A DNA stretch of 64,000 nucleotides from JADJGC01 sp964617645 (GTDB lineage Bacteria; Zixibacteria; MSB-5A5; CAIYYT01). Where the stretch lies: positions 248,001 through 312,000 of the forward strand of contig CAZTYE010000002.1 of assembly GCA_964617645.1 (NCBI GenBank), read 5' to 3'. Shown piece by piece: positions 8,728-18,384 of this stretch (positions are counted from its first letter, which is position 1; every line of letters starts with the position of its first letter). The translations under genes and the position numbers were made by a program. The notes beneath the pieces are model-generated. The model was not told where the DNA came from, did not search any database, and saw only the letters and a list, made by a program, of their open reading frames with translations.

Positions 8728-10929
8728 CTACACGACTCGAATTTTCCCTGACCCTTTTGTCCGAATGTCACCAACAATGGCGGCGCCTGAAACCCCGGCT
8801 GCGTTCAACTTCTTGAGTAATTCATCCGCCTGATCAGTCCGCACAGCAATCAGCAACCCGCCGGATGTTTGCGCATCGGCGAGAATCAAGCGCTTAACTT
8901 GCGGCAGCTCGTTCGGGAATTCCACGAACGGCGAAACGTAATCAAGATTGTTCTCGCTGCCGCCGGGGATCGCGCCCGCTAAAGCGTATTCGTAGGCCTT
9001 GGGCAATACTGGCACCTTGTCACTGAAAATCGCCGCCTCGACGCCACTACCGACCGTCATTTCTTTCAAATGCCCCAGCAATCCAAAACCGGTCACGTCG
9101 GTGCAGGCCGACACATCGAACTGCGCCATCACTTCAGCGGCGGCGCGATTGAGCGTGCTCATGAGTTTGATGATCGTGTCAGCGGCGTGAGTGTCGGCCA
9201 TCTGTCGCTTTATCGCGGTTGCAATGATCCCCGTGCCAATCGCCTTGGTGAGAATCAACTTGTCGCCGACCCGCGCTCGATTGTTAGTGAGAATCTTCTT
9301 GGGATCAATCACTCCGCAAACGGCGAGGCCATATTTCGGCTCAGTATCGTCAACGGTGTGCCCGCCGATAATGCTGATTCCCGCCTCTTGCGCCTTGTCG
9401 GCAGCTCCTTCAAGAATTCGCTGCAACGCCGACATTGGCAGGCGATTCGACGGAAACCCGACTACCGATAGCGCAAAAATCGGTTTTCCACCCATCGCGT
9501 AGATATCGCTCAGCGAATTGGCAGCGGCAATCGCGCCGAAGTGATAGGGATCGTCGACAATCGGCGTGAAAAAATCAACCGTCTGCACGATCGCCAGATC
9601 CTCGCGCAGCTTGTAGACGGCAGCGTCATCGGAGCTTTCAGCGCCGACCAGCACATTGACGTCGGTCGGCTTCGGCAATTGCGCGAGCACTTTCTCCAGC
9701 GCTTGCGGGCGCAGTTTGCAGGCGCAGCCGAGTCCGTGAGTAAATCGCGTGAGCCGAACTTCATCGTCGTTCAGGCTCGGTGCCATCGTCGCGCCGCTCG
9801 GCTGCAAGCGACTGACCGTGTCAGCGATCGCTTCGATGGCGCGGTCGATCTCACTCTCGCTCGTCATATATCCCAGCGAGAAACGGATCGTGCCCATCGC
9901 GTAATCGACCGGCACTTTCATCGCTTCGAGCACATGCGACATCGTCACTTTGTCGGAATGACACGCCGCTCCGGGCGAGCAAGCCACCGAATCAAGCTCG
10001 GAGATAATGGTGTTGGCTTCGAGATTCGGAAACGAAACCGACAGCGTGTTCGGCAATCGCTTCTCGCGATGCCCGTTGATCTTGATCTGCGGCAGTCGCG
10101 CTTCGAGTTCCGACTCCAGCTTGTCGCGCAGACGCGCCATCTCCGGCGCGCGTTGGTTCATCTCGCGCATCACTAACTCGCAAGCCGCGCCGAGACCAAC
10201 GATCTCCAGGACGTTCTCTGTGCCGGCGCGACGGCCCTGTTCATGTCCGGCGCCGACAATCAGCGGTTCCAGTTCGATCCCCCGCCGTACGAATAGCGCG
10301 CCGATGCCCTTAGGCGCATAGAATTTGTGCCCGGCGAGCGTGATCATGTCGACGCCCAGCGAGTCCACATCGACCGGGATTTTTCCGACCGCCTGCGCCG
10401 CGTCGGTGTGAACAACGATTCCCCGCTCGTGCGCCAATGCGGCGATTTCGCGAATCGGCTGAATCGTGCCGACTTCGTTGTTCGCCTGCATGATGGAAAT
10501 CAGAATTGTCGTCGGTTTGAGTGCCCGGCGCACGACGTCAATATCGACCAGGCCTTCGCTATCGACCGGAAGATAACTCACCTCGAATCCCTGCGCCTCA
10601 AGCTTGCGACAAACTGCAAGTACCGCCGGATGTTCGAACTGCGCGGTAACGATGTGATTGCCCTTGTGCCGATGTTTCGTCGCGAATCCGGCAATCGCCC
10701 AGTTGTCCGATTCGCTGCCCCCGGAAGTGAATATCACTTCATCGCTCTGGCAATTCAACAAAGCCGCTACCTGAGCGCGGGCCTTTTCAATCGCTTTCTT
10801 AGTCTGGACGCCAAACCAATGCGCGCTGGAAGGATTGCCGAAATGCTCGCGCAGGAACGGTTGCATGGCGTCCGCTACTTGCGGATGAATCGGAGTAGTC
10901 GCGTTGTAATCGAGATAGATGTGTTTCAC
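8728..10929 (-). CDS. selD: Selenocysteine lyase/cysteine desulfurase fused to selenide, water dikinase (SelD)
   Basis: A single 733-residue polypeptide with two enzymes. Residues 1-375 are a PLP-dependent NifS-like domain: TTPIHPQV, the PLP Lys202 in AGHKFYAPKG, and the catalytic Cys323 in GAACHSD, a motif that resembles mammalian selenocysteine lyase more than IscS. Residues about 385-733 are SelD, which makes selenophosphate from selenide and ATP: the active-site set C402-A-C404-K405 corresponds to the E. coli Cys17/Lys20 region, and DDAAVY, NSLSDIYAMGG, IGGHTVDD and TDVTGFGLLGH are all present. The active-site residue is encoded by TGC, not TGA. The fusion implies direct hand-over of selenium from the lyase to SelD. 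No selA, selB or selC gene lies within the window. Confidence 0.93.
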   Translation of the reverse strand: MKHIYLDYNATTPIHPQVADAMQPFLREHFGNPSSAHWFGVQTKKAIEKARAQVAALLNCQSDEVIFTSGGSESDNWAIAGFATKHRHKGNHIVTAQFEHPAVLAVCRKLEAQGFEVSYLPVDSEGLVDIDVVRRALKPTTILISIMQANNEVGTIQPIREIAALAHERGIVVHTDAAQAVGKIPVDVDSLGVDMITLAGHKFYAPKGIGALFVRRGIELEPLIVGAGHEQGRRAGTENVLEIVGLGAACELVMREMNQRAPEMARLRDKLESELEARLPQIKINGHREKRLPNTLSVSFPNLEANTIISELDSVACSPGAACHSDKVTMSHVLEAMKVPVDYAMGTIRFSLGYMTSESEIDRAIEAIADTVSRLQPSGATMAPSLNDDEVRLTRFTHGLGCACKLRPQALEKVLAQLPKPTDVNVLVGAESSDDAAVYKLREDLAIVQTVDFFTPIVDDPYHFGAIAAANSLSDIYAMGGKPIFALSVVGFPSNRLPMSALQRILEGAADKAQEAGISIIGGHTVDDTEPKYGLAVCGVIDPKKILTNNRARVGDKLILTKAIGTGIIATAIKRQMADTHAADTIIKLMSTLNRAAAEVMAQFDVSACTDVTGFGLLGHLKEMTVGSGVEAAIFSDKVPVLPKAYEYALAGAIPGGSENNLDYVSPFVEFPNELPQVKRLILADAQTSGGLLIAVRTDQADELLKKLNAAGVSGAAIVGDIRTKGSGKIRVV

Positions 10930-11027
10930 GAAACGCTGATTCCTCTCTTAGCGAGAACACGTATCGCGGCGATTTGTTTCTCGCTCAATATTCGCGCGGT
11001 GAGCACGCGAGTCAAGCGGAGTCTCCA

Positions 11028-12956
11028 TCAGACTTCAACCGGTCGATCAACACCGATCCACCGCCGCACCCACAACGCCAAATTGAGCAAGTTCCAAATG
11101 CGCATCCCCTGATTTCGCCCTTGACGATGAAAGCGAAACACCCGCGCGACATAGTTACGATTGAGCAATTCCGCCGTTGGCGCCTGATTGTCGAGCAACA
11201 GCTTCTCCGCGTACGCGGCCACCCGCTCCGACACCATGTTGCGCGCCGATCCACAAAATCCAACTTTGGGGCGATTCAGAACTTCATCGGGGATAATCCC
11301 GCTAACGGCTTTCTTGAGCAGATACTTCAGTGTGCCATTCTTGTAGTGCCACTCGGCGGGTAGGGATAGCACATACTCGACTAACTGATGATCGAGATAC
11401 GGCACGCGCGTCTCGATCGCATGCGCCATCGCCATTTTGTCGACGCGCATCAAGAGCAACTCCGGCAGGCGCTGCTTGAATTCAAGGTAGCGCATCCGCG
11501 CGAAGTAGCTGTTGCTCGAATTGTGCCCTTGGTCAAGTCCATCATAAAGCGAGCCGACTATGTCGCCGGTATTGATCTTGGAAAGCTGAGCAACGACTTC
11601 CGGCGCCAAGAGCATGCGCTTCTCATACTCCATAAAGGCCATCGCTCCGCCCCAGAACAGTTCCTCGCGCCGACCTAATCGCCGCAGATGCTCGCGTTCG
11701 AGATCGCGACCGGCGCGGCGCAGTAGTCCGCCGAACACCGACTCCGGCGCGCGCCACATCGCAGAAGGCATTCTCGAAAATGACTTCCAGGTCGCGGCCA
11801 GCCGGATCGCCCACAGGAACTTGGGATATCCGCAGAACAACTCATCGGCCCCTTCGCCAACCTGAATCACCGGAACGCCCGCCTGTCGCGCCAAGCGCGC
11901 CACGTAGTAAAGCGGCACGCACACCGGATCGGCCAGCGGCTCGTCCTGATCATGAGCCAGATGCTCGAAACATCTGAGGAAATCCTCATCGTCAATTTCG
12001 ACTTCTTGGTGATCGCAGCCAAAATGTTGCGCGATTCGACGCGCCTGCGCAAACTCGTTGAAGCGGTCATCGCCGCGGATACCGACCGAAAACGTCTGCA
12101 CCGGCCGATCCATCAACTCGGCCATCAACGCGACGTTAGTTGTCGAATCGACGCCGCCGGAGAGGAACACGCCAAACGGCACATCACTCACCATGTGCGA
12201 TCTGACCGCATCTCGAAGTCGATCCCGAATGCCGGCGATAGCGTCCTCTTCGGTGACACTTGGCTCGGCTGGCTGAGCGATGGCGTCCCACCATCTTGTA
12301 ATTGTGATCTTCCCCCGCGCATCGACGCGCAACCAGTGTCCGGCCGGAAGTTTCTGAATCCCCTTGAACATCGTCATCGGCGCCGGAGCTGCGGCCAAGG
12401 TGAGATAATGATAAAGCGCTTCGGGATTGATCTCGGCGGAGAACTCCGGATGTTGCAGGATGGCTTTGATCTCCGAAGCAAAGATCACCGCGCCATTTTT
12501 GAAGGCATAATAAAGCGGCTTGATACCGATCCGATCACGCACCAGCGTCAGCGATCGCTCGCTGCGATCCCAGATCGCAAGCGCGAACATACCACGCAGG
12601 CGTGAGAGTGATTTTTCCTTGTCCTGCTGCCAACCGCAGAGAATGGCTTCGGTATCAGTATGCGTGGAAAATCGAACGCCGCTAATCTGAAATTGATCTC
12701 GCAATTCGCGGTGATTATAGACTTCACCGTTGTAAACAATCGTAAAATCACCGCGCGTCATCGGCTGGCGGCCCGAGGCCGACAGATCGATAATCGACAA
12801 TCGTCGATGCCCGAGAGCGACGCGTAGTTGCGGATCGACGAACAGACCACTGTCGTCCGGGCCGCGATGGGCGAGCGCAGCGGTCATCTTGGCGACGACC
12901 ACGCGATCCGGCGGCGAAGTTCTTGCGAAGTGGAAAATTCCAGCGATTCCGCACAT
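11028..12956 (-). CDS. asnB: Asparagine synthase (glutamine-hydrolysing)
   Basis: The 642-residue protein begins MCGIAGIF, supplying the N-terminal Cys2 nucleophile of class II glutamine amidotransferases after Met removal, which fixes the start. The amidotransferase half covers about 1-215 (HRGPDDSG, YNGEVYNHRELR, TDTEAILCGW). The synthetase half starts near 240 with the PP-motif FLSGGVDSTTN and continues with GEGADELFCGYPKF and the MRVDKMAMAHAIETRVPYLDH block. It converts aspartate to asparagine with glutamine and ATP. The length and C-terminal insert are typical of asnB paralogues found near surface-polysaccharide genes, but none adjoin it. It lies 98 bp upstream of the SelD fusion in the same direction. 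Confidence 0.93.
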   Translation of the reverse strand: MCGIAGIFHFARTSPPDRVVVAKMTAALAHRGPDDSGLFVDPQLRVALGHRRLSIIDLSASGRQPMTRGDFTIVYNGEVYNHRELRDQFQISGVRFSTHTDTEAILCGWQQDKEKSLSRLRGMFALAIWDRSERSLTLVRDRIGIKPLYYAFKNGAVIFASEIKAILQHPEFSAEINPEALYHYLTLAAAPAPMTMFKGIQKLPAGHWLRVDARGKITITRWWDAIAQPAEPSVTEEDAIAGIRDRLRDAVRSHMVSDVPFGVFLSGGVDSTTNVALMAELMDRPVQTFSVGIRGDDRFNEFAQARRIAQHFGCDHQEVEIDDEDFLRCFEHLAHDQDEPLADPVCVPLYYVARLARQAGVPVIQVGEGADELFCGYPKFLWAIRLAATWKSFSRMPSAMWRAPESVFGGLLRRAGRDLEREHLRRLGRREELFWGGAMAFMEYEKRMLLAPEVVAQLSKINTGDIVGSLYDGLDQGHNSSNSYFARMRYLEFKQRLPELLLMRVDKMAMAHAIETRVPYLDHQLVEYVLSLPAEWHYKNGTLKYLLKKAVSGIIPDEVLNRPKVGFCGSARNMVSERVAAYAEKLLLDNQAPTAELLNRNYVARVFRFHRQGRNQGMRIWNLLNLALWVRRWIGVDRPVEV

Positions 12957-13115
12957 GCTTGGGCTCTCTACTCTGCCCGTCGGTTCAGCCTGAAACGTCT
13001 AACCCCGGGTGTATTGAATCTATCGGCAATCACCGCAGTGTGCCACAACGAATTCCCAGTATCAAACTTAGATCGGTTTGGTCAATAATTTCGATTTGAA
13101 GCCGAAAAAGCAATT

Positions 13116-13766
13116 ATGGGCTTTGGAAAACTCAATCTTGGTATTGCGCTGATCCTGATCATTGCCAGCTCCGTTGCAACCGCCACGGCGGTGTCGGGCA
13201 CAGTCTATCGCCAGACACCGCCCGTGCAACGCTCGAAGATCGACCGCTATCCGGTTCGCTCGGCGGCGACGACGCCCGTTCACTCCGAGCCGGCGACGCC
13301 GGCGATCGTGTACCTTACCGGTGGCGCCAAATCATCCGCTGGAGGCGATTCGCCGCAACCGCGGGTCGAGCAGGTCAATCAGGAATTCGTTCCCCGCATC
13401 CTGCCCGTCTTGGTCGGAACGACGGTCGAATTCCCCAATTCCGATCCCATCTTTCACAACGTGTTCTCCTATTCGAAGGCCAAGAAATTCGATCTCGGGC
13501 GTTACCCGAAGGGAAAATCAAAATCGGTGCTCTTCGACCAGGTGGGGTTAGTCAAAGTGTTTTGCGAGATCCACTCGCAGATGCGCGCCTACGTGTTGGT
13601 TCTCGATGAACCGCTGTTCACGACGACCGATGGCGCCGGTCGCTACCGCATCGAAAACGTCCCGCCCGGCGAATACACGCTGCACGTATGGCAGGAAGAT
13701 CTCGATGAAATCGTCCGCGCCGTTACCATCCCGGCAGCGGGCGAAATTCTCATCGACGTGAGATGA
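13116..13766 (+). CDS. Exported cupredoxin-like protein with carboxypeptidase-regulatory-like domain
   Basis: 216 residues with an N-terminal signal peptide (hydrophobic 8-24, IALILIIASSVATATAV). The central part (about 80-160) looks like a cupredoxin fold of the methylamine-utilisation/plastocyanin type: VGTTVEFPNSDPIFHNVFS and VFCEIHSQMRAYVLV carry the His, Cys, His and Met residues expected of a type 1 copper site. Residues about 165-216 (TTTDGAGRYRIENVPPGEYTLHVW) are a carboxypeptidase-regulatory-like beta sandwich. Probably periplasmic. Its stop overlaps the start of the histidine kinase (ATGA), so it heads a three-gene operon. Copper binding is inferred from the motif, and the function is unknown. 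Confidence 0.75.
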   Translation: MGFGKLNLGIALILIIASSVATATAVSGTVYRQTPPVQRSKIDRYPVRSAATTPVHSEPATPAIVYLTGGAKSSAGGDSPQPRVEQVNQEFVPRILPVLVGTTVEFPNSDPIFHNVFSYSKAKKFDLGRYPKGKSKSVLFDQVGLVKVFCEIHSQMRAYVLVLDEPLFTTTDGAGRYRIENVPPGEYTLHVWQEDLDEIVRAVTIPAAGEILIDVR

Positions 13767-15547
13767 CAATGAGACTGTCGATCGGTCGAAAATTCCAAAT
13801 CTACGTCACCGCCGTGCTTGTCGTCGGTGCGCTGCTGGTGTTTGCGGTCGTGCGCAGTGTTATCAAATCGGAGTACACGCAGCACTTTTCCGAGGAACTC
13901 GCAACCGCCGAAGGCGTCTTGGTAAATTACTTTGAAAGCCGCTACGCGCTGCTCAAGTCCGGCATCGACATCCTGCTCTCGGATCCGCGCTTTCTGGCGG
14001 CTATCGCCGAGGCCGACCCGGCCACCGTTCAAAACGAGGTCTTCAGCTTCAGACTGCTGGTGCAGGCCGAACTGTTCGCCATTGCCGATGCCGCCGGAAA
14101 CATCATTGCCGTCAGTCATGATAATCAACTCGGCGAAATCGCCTCGTTGCCGATCCTCTCGGGCAAGTACGACCATGATATTCAGAGCGGCTACCTCGTT
14201 CTCAACGGCGTTCCGCTCCAGATTCTTACCGCGCCGGTCAGTTTTGGCGCGAGCGATCGACGCGGGCAACTCGTCGTGGGCTACAGTCTGGATCAGAGCC
14301 TGCTCCAGCGCCTGCAAAAATTGACGGCGTCGCAAATTTTTCTGGTCGTTCAAGATTCCATTCGCTTTTCCGGCGATCAGGCAAGCGTCGCCGGCGTCCG
14401 CGAGTTCCTGCGCGAAGATTCCGGAGACAAACGGATAGTACACACGCGGACAATTGACGATGAAGCGCACTTAATTCTGCGCCACGATCTTTCGGACAGT
14501 CCGAACATCGCCGCAGTGCTCGTTCGTTCGCTGGACGCTCAGTTGGCGCCGGCAATTGCCAACATCTCCCTCGCCTTAATCCTCTTGACCATTGGAGCGT
14601 CGTTACTTTCGCTCTTCCTGATTTATCGCTTCACGCAGCGGCGATTAACAGCGGCGGTCGACCGCCTGGTATCCGCGGCGGCCAAAATATCCAATGGCGA
14701 ACTTGACCAAGCGATCGTGCCGGTAAACGACGATGAACTCGGCTACTTGACCACTTGCTTCGACACCATGCGGCAGACACTGGCAAGCAATCGGGAGGTC
14801 ATCGCCCGGGCGCAAGACGAACGGATTCGCCAGGAGCGGCTGGCGACGATCGGACAATTGGCCGCGGGAATTATTCACGACTTCAAGAGTCCGATGACTG
14901 CCATTGCCCTCTCGGTCGAAGCCATTGAGCACGGGCTTGGGGGCGAAGTCAAACGCGCCGCCTACTGCCAGAGTGTCAAGGCTCAAGTGCAGCGCATGGT
15001 ACACATGACTCAGGATCTGCTCGACTACGCTCATGGCAACCGGGCCTTGACGATGCAGGCGACCGCGATTGGCGAACTGATTCAGCAGCAAGTTGAGTCG
15101 CATCAGGATCGCTTCAAGAAGCACGGCATCGAGTTGACGGTCGATCCTTCCGCAGAATTGACGCTGTCGCTCGATGCGCCCAAGTTCCGTCGCGTGCTCG
15201 ACAACTTGCTCGCAAACGCGCTAGAGGCTCTCGCGCCCGGCAACTCCGTTCGCGTCTGGGTCGAGCGCGGCGCGGCGCAAGTGCACGTCCACGTGAAGGA
15301 CGACGGACCGGGCATCCCGCCGGAAATCCGGCCGCGCATCTTTCAGCCTTTCGTCACGCACGGCAAGTCTACCGGCACCGGGCTGGGACTGGCCATTTCC
15401 CGAAAGACCATCAACGATCATGGCGGCGAGCTTGCGGTGGTCAACGAAAACGACCGCGGCGCGCACTTCGTAATCACTTTGCCGGCACAGCTTATCTGTG
15501 ACCGAACTGAGCGCTTCTCGACCGTTGGCGAGGTCGCAACCTTATGA
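13763..15547 (+). CDS. Sensor histidine kinase with periplasmic sensor domain
   Basis: 594 residues. One membrane segment at about 12-32, a periplasmic sensor of about 235 residues that resembles a CACHE-type domain, a second membrane segment at about 268-292, a HAMP segment, and the kinase core. The phospho-acceptor is His372 in the H-box IIHDFKSPMTAI. The N-box NLLANALEAL, DDGPGIP and GTGLGLAISR follow. The gene overlaps the upstream cupredoxin gene by 4 nt and the downstream porin gene by 4 nt, so all three are translationally coupled. No response regulator is adjacent, which leaves the output unknown. Confidence 0.9.
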   Translation: MTMRLSIGRKFQIYVTAVLVVGALLVFAVVRSVIKSEYTQHFSEELATAEGVLVNYFESRYALLKSGIDILLSDPRFLAAIAEADPATVQNEVFSFRLLVQAELFAIADAAGNIIAVSHDNQLGEIASLPILSGKYDHDIQSGYLVLNGVPLQILTAPVSFGASDRRGQLVVGYSLDQSLLQRLQKLTASQIFLVVQDSIRFSGDQASVAGVREFLREDSGDKRIVHTRTIDDEAHLILRHDLSDSPNIAAVLVRSLDAQLAPAIANISLALILLTIGASLLSLFLIYRFTQRRLTAAVDRLVSAAAKISNGELDQAIVPVNDDELGYLTTCFDTMRQTLASNREVIARAQDERIRQERLATIGQLAAGIIHDFKSPMTAIALSVEAIEHGLGGEVKRAAYCQSVKAQVQRMVHMTQDLLDYAHGNRALTMQATAIGELIQQQVESHQDRFKKHGIELTVDPSAELTLSLDAPKFRRVLDNLLANALEALAPGNSVRVWVERGAAQVHVHVKDDGPGIPPEIRPRIFQPFVTHGKSTGTGLGLAISRKTINDHGGELAVVNENDRGAHFVITLPAQLICDRTERFSTVGEVATL

Positions 15548-16692
15548 GAAGATACTTCACGGTCGTCGCGGCGCTGCTGCTCGTCGCCGCCCCGGCGTTG
15601 GCGCAGTACGAAGTGTCGGGACAACTGGATATCGTGAAACGCAATCAATCGGCCGGCGATTGGTCAAACAAGACCTTTCGGCAGTATTCGAATTTCGACT
15701 TTGTGCGCGCGCGCATCTTCTTCGATGCACAGGCGTCGGAAGCCGCCACCGTCTTCACGCAGGTGTTGATCAATAACTCCAGTCTCAATGTTTACGCGGC
15801 CTATCTGCGCCTGTCGCGAATCGGCGGCAAAAACCTCAACCTCCACGCCGGACTGATTCCCAATCCGGTCGGTCTCTGGGGCCAGCGAACCTACTCCGAC
15901 AAGAACCCCTTGATCGGAGTTCCGCTCATGTATGCTTATCATGCGGCGTTGTCCCCCGGTCCGGATCAGACCGACCTCGACGACCTGTTCAGCTCCCGAG
16001 GACGCGGACATGCGATCCACGGCCTGCCGATCATCTACGATGCCTGTTGGAACACGGGCATCGATCTTTTCGGCAGCGCTGGTCCGTTCGACTGGTCGAT
16101 CGCCGCCCTTTCCGGAGCGGTTTCGGCGCCGGCGATCCAGCCCGAGAAGAAAACACCGCAACTGACATCAAAGCTCTCTTTCGTGCCCTCACCGGCATTA
16201 CTGGTAAGTGGCTTCGGCTTTGCCGGTCCGTATCAGGCGTCATTCTCGATTGACTCCGAAATCGCTTACGGTGGGGCTTCGGCGGGCCAGGAATCGGCTG
16301 AAGACTACATGAATCTCGGCGCCGGGATCGGGATAAACTTCGCGTCAGGTTATTTGGAGCTACTCACGGAAATCGTCTGGAGCCGTTGGGAGCATCCCGT
16401 TTATCACGATCTTGATGCCGCCAGCGCCTATTTGGACGCCCGGTTGAAATTCGCGCCCCAGTGGTACGTAGCCGGCCGGATCGAGACGATGCGGTTTTCG
16501 CGAATAAATTTCGGTGATCTTCGCGGCTCACAACACTGGGATTATCCGGTTGATCGCATAGAGTTCGGGATCGGACACCGCATCGATTCATCGGTGCTCC
16601 TCAAGCTGGTGAGCCAGATCATCCGCTCCGGCGAAGCCGACTTCCTCGACGATGAAATCGTTGCGGTTCAACTCTCGACAACGATACATTAG
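15544..16692 (+). CDS. Putative outer-membrane porin
   Basis: 382 residues with a clear signal peptide (RYFTVVAALLLVAAPALAQ, cleavage about residue 21) followed by alternating beta-strand patterns rich in aromatic residues. The phrases LNLHAGLIPNPVGLWGQ and AAYLRLSR resemble phosphate-selective-porin-like or DcaP-like barrels. It ends in VQLSTTIH rather than a textbook terminal Phe. Its ATG overlaps the stop of the sensor kinase, so kinase, cupredoxin and barrel are made together. The substrate is not identifiable. Confidence 0.65.
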   Translation: MRRYFTVVAALLLVAAPALAQYEVSGQLDIVKRNQSAGDWSNKTFRQYSNFDFVRARIFFDAQASEAATVFTQVLINNSSLNVYAAYLRLSRIGGKNLNLHAGLIPNPVGLWGQRTYSDKNPLIGVPLMYAYHAALSPGPDQTDLDDLFSSRGRGHAIHGLPIIYDACWNTGIDLFGSAGPFDWSIAALSGAVSAPAIQPEKKTPQLTSKLSFVPSPALLVSGFGFAGPYQASFSIDSEIAYGGASAGQESAEDYMNLGAGIGINFASGYLELLTEIVWSRWEHPVYHDLDAASAYLDARLKFAPQWYVAGRIETMRFSRINFGDLRGSQHWDYPVDRIEFGIGHRIDSSVLLKLVSQIIRSGEADFLDDEIVAVQLSTTIH

Positions 16693-16785
16693 CCGCCACA
16701 CCGATTGCCTTTTTCTCCGCATTGCATTATATAACCCCCTCAATTTCGCCGTCCTCACCGCTATCGGTCGAGACGGGAGTTTGCG

Positions 16786-16791
16786 TATAAT
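16786..16791 (+). promoter_or_regulatory. Candidate -10 element for pdxST
   Basis: A TATAAT hexamer 29 bp upstream of the pdxS ATG. No convincing -35 hexamer is seen at 16-18 bp spacing, so the assignment is tentative. Confidence 0.35.
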
Positions 16792-16819
16792 ATCGTGACC
16801 GTTCGCTGAGGTGATTAAT

Positions 16820-17701
16820 ATGTCTGATAAGAACAAAGACTGGACACTCAAGGTTGGCCTGGCCGAGATGCTCAAGGGCGGCGTCATTATGGACGTCACC
16901 AATGCCGAACAAGCCAAGATCGCCGAGGATTCCGGCGCGGTGGCTGTCATGGCGCTCGAGCGCGTGCCGGCCGACATTCGCAAAGCCGGCGGCGTCGCGC
17001 GGATGGCGGCGATCGAGAAAATCGAAGAGATCAAGGCGTGCGTGCAAATTCCCGTGATGGCCAAGTGCCGCATCGGGCACTTCGCGGAAGCCGAATTACT
17101 GCAGGAACTCAAGGTCGATTACATCGACGAATCGGAAGTGTTGACGCCGGCCGACGAGGAATTCCATATCGACAAGCGCCCCTTCAAAATTCCCTTCGTT
17201 TGCGGTTGCCGAAATCTTGGCGAAGCGATGCGCCGCATTCATGAAGGCGCGGCAATGATTCGCACTAAAGGGGAAGCCGGTTCCGGAAATATCGTCGAAG
17301 CCGTTCGCCACTTGCGGCAAATTTACGGCGAAATCCATGCGCTGAAGAAAATGGACAAGGAGAAGCTGAAGAAAGCCGCCAAAGAATATCGCGTGCCGGT
17401 CGAGCTGGTTAAGAAGACCGCCGATCTTCAGGATCTGCCGGTGCCCAATTTCGCTGCCGGCGGTATCGCTACTCCGGCCGACGCCGTACTCTGCATGAAA
17501 CTCGGTGCCCAAGCGGTTTTTGTCGGATCGGGAATATTCAAGTCCGGCGACCCGGCGCGCTTGGCGAAGGCTATCGTCACGGCGACGACGCACTTCGATG
17601 ACCCCGCTCTCGTTTTGGATGCCTCGCGCCGGCTCGGCGACGCCATGCCCGGCCTTGAAATCAGCAAGCTACCCAAGGAAGAGCTGCTTCAGTATCGATG
17701 A
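16820..17701 (+). CDS. pdxS: Pyridoxal 5'-phosphate synthase lyase subunit
   Basis: PdxS condenses ribose-5-phosphate, glyceraldehyde-3-phosphate and ammonia to PLP. The ATG at 16820 is chosen because a GAGGTG site lies 7 nt upstream and the family's N-terminus fits; an in-frame GTG at 16811 falls inside that site. The 293-residue protein shows GGVIMDVTNAEQAKIAEDSG, ALERVPADIRKAGGVARM, MAKCRIGHFAEA, FVCGCRNLGEA, and RTKGEAGSGN with the second catalytic lysine region. It overlaps pdxT by 4 nt. Confidence 0.97.
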   Translation: MSDKNKDWTLKVGLAEMLKGGVIMDVTNAEQAKIAEDSGAVAVMALERVPADIRKAGGVARMAAIEKIEEIKACVQIPVMAKCRIGHFAEAELLQELKVDYIDESEVLTPADEEFHIDKRPFKIPFVCGCRNLGEAMRRIHEGAAMIRTKGEAGSGNIVEAVRHLRQIYGEIHALKKMDKEKLKKAAKEYRVPVELVKKTADLQDLPVPNFAAGGIATPADAVLCMKLGAQAVFVGSGIFKSGDPARLAKAIVTATTHFDDPALVLDASRRLGDAMPGLEISKLPKEELLQYR

Positions 17702-18276
17702 GCCTGCGCCCCATCGTCGGCGTGCTCGCTTTTCAAGGCGATTTCGCCAAACATCGCGAAGCCTTCACGAGACTCAAATGCGACGTGCGCCTCATCAAGA
17801 CCGCCGCACAATTGAGTTCATGTGACTATCTCGTGATTCCCGGCGGCGAATCGTCGGTCATCGACCGCTTCATCAAATCCACTTCACTGACTGAGCCAAT
17901 CAAAGACTTCGCGCAGACTAAACCTATCTGGGGAACCTGCGCCGGGATGATTCTTCTGGCGACGCAAGTTGTCAATGACAAGGTGATCTCCCCGCTGTCA
18001 CTGATCGACATTTCAGTCGAGCGCAACGGCTATGGACGCCAATTCGAGTCCTTCGTGGATACCGGTGAGTTCTTGGCGACCGGCAAGAACGAGCCGCTCG
18101 AGATGGTCTTCATTCGTGCGCCGAAGATCACCGCGATCGGAGCGGGAGTCGAACCGCTCGGCTCTTGCCGCGGCGAGACGGTAATTGTGCAGTCGGGGCG
18201 CATTCTGGCCTCATCGTTCCATCCGGAACTAACCAACTCCACACGGCTTCAAGAGCACTTTCTCTCGCTGCGATAA
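17698..18276 (+). CDS. pdxT: Pyridoxal 5'-phosphate synthase glutaminase subunit
   Basis: PdxT hydrolyses glutamine and channels ammonia to PdxS. The 192 residues show the family landmarks: GVLAFQGDFAKH at the N-terminus, PGGESSVI, the nucleophile in WGTCAGMILLA, and the His-Glu pair in SSFHPELT. The start overlaps the pdxS stop (ATGA). The synthase subunits are equimolar, and the overlap suits coupled synthesis. A repeat-rich region follows without a clear terminator. Confidence 0.97.
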   Translation: MSLRPIVGVLAFQGDFAKHREAFTRLKCDVRLIKTAAQLSSCDYLVIPGGESSVIDRFIKSTSLTEPIKDFAQTKPIWGTCAGMILLATQVVNDKVISPLSLIDISVERNGYGRQFESFVDTGEFLATGKNEPLEMVFIRAPKITAIGAGVEPLGSCRGETVIVQSGRILASSFHPELTNSTRLQEHFLSLR

Positions 18277-18384
18277 AAGCTTCTCTGTGGGTTCGACTTC
18301 CGCCGAACCTCGCGGCACCGCCGCGATAGTTCAGTAGTTCAAGGGCCTACGCTCCTGACATCACGCCGCAGCCGCGATCATCCC

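Noticed and set aside
9718..9726. Possible TGA selenocysteine codon in the SelD active site
   Set aside because: The codons are TGC and TGC; both positions are ordinary cysteines.
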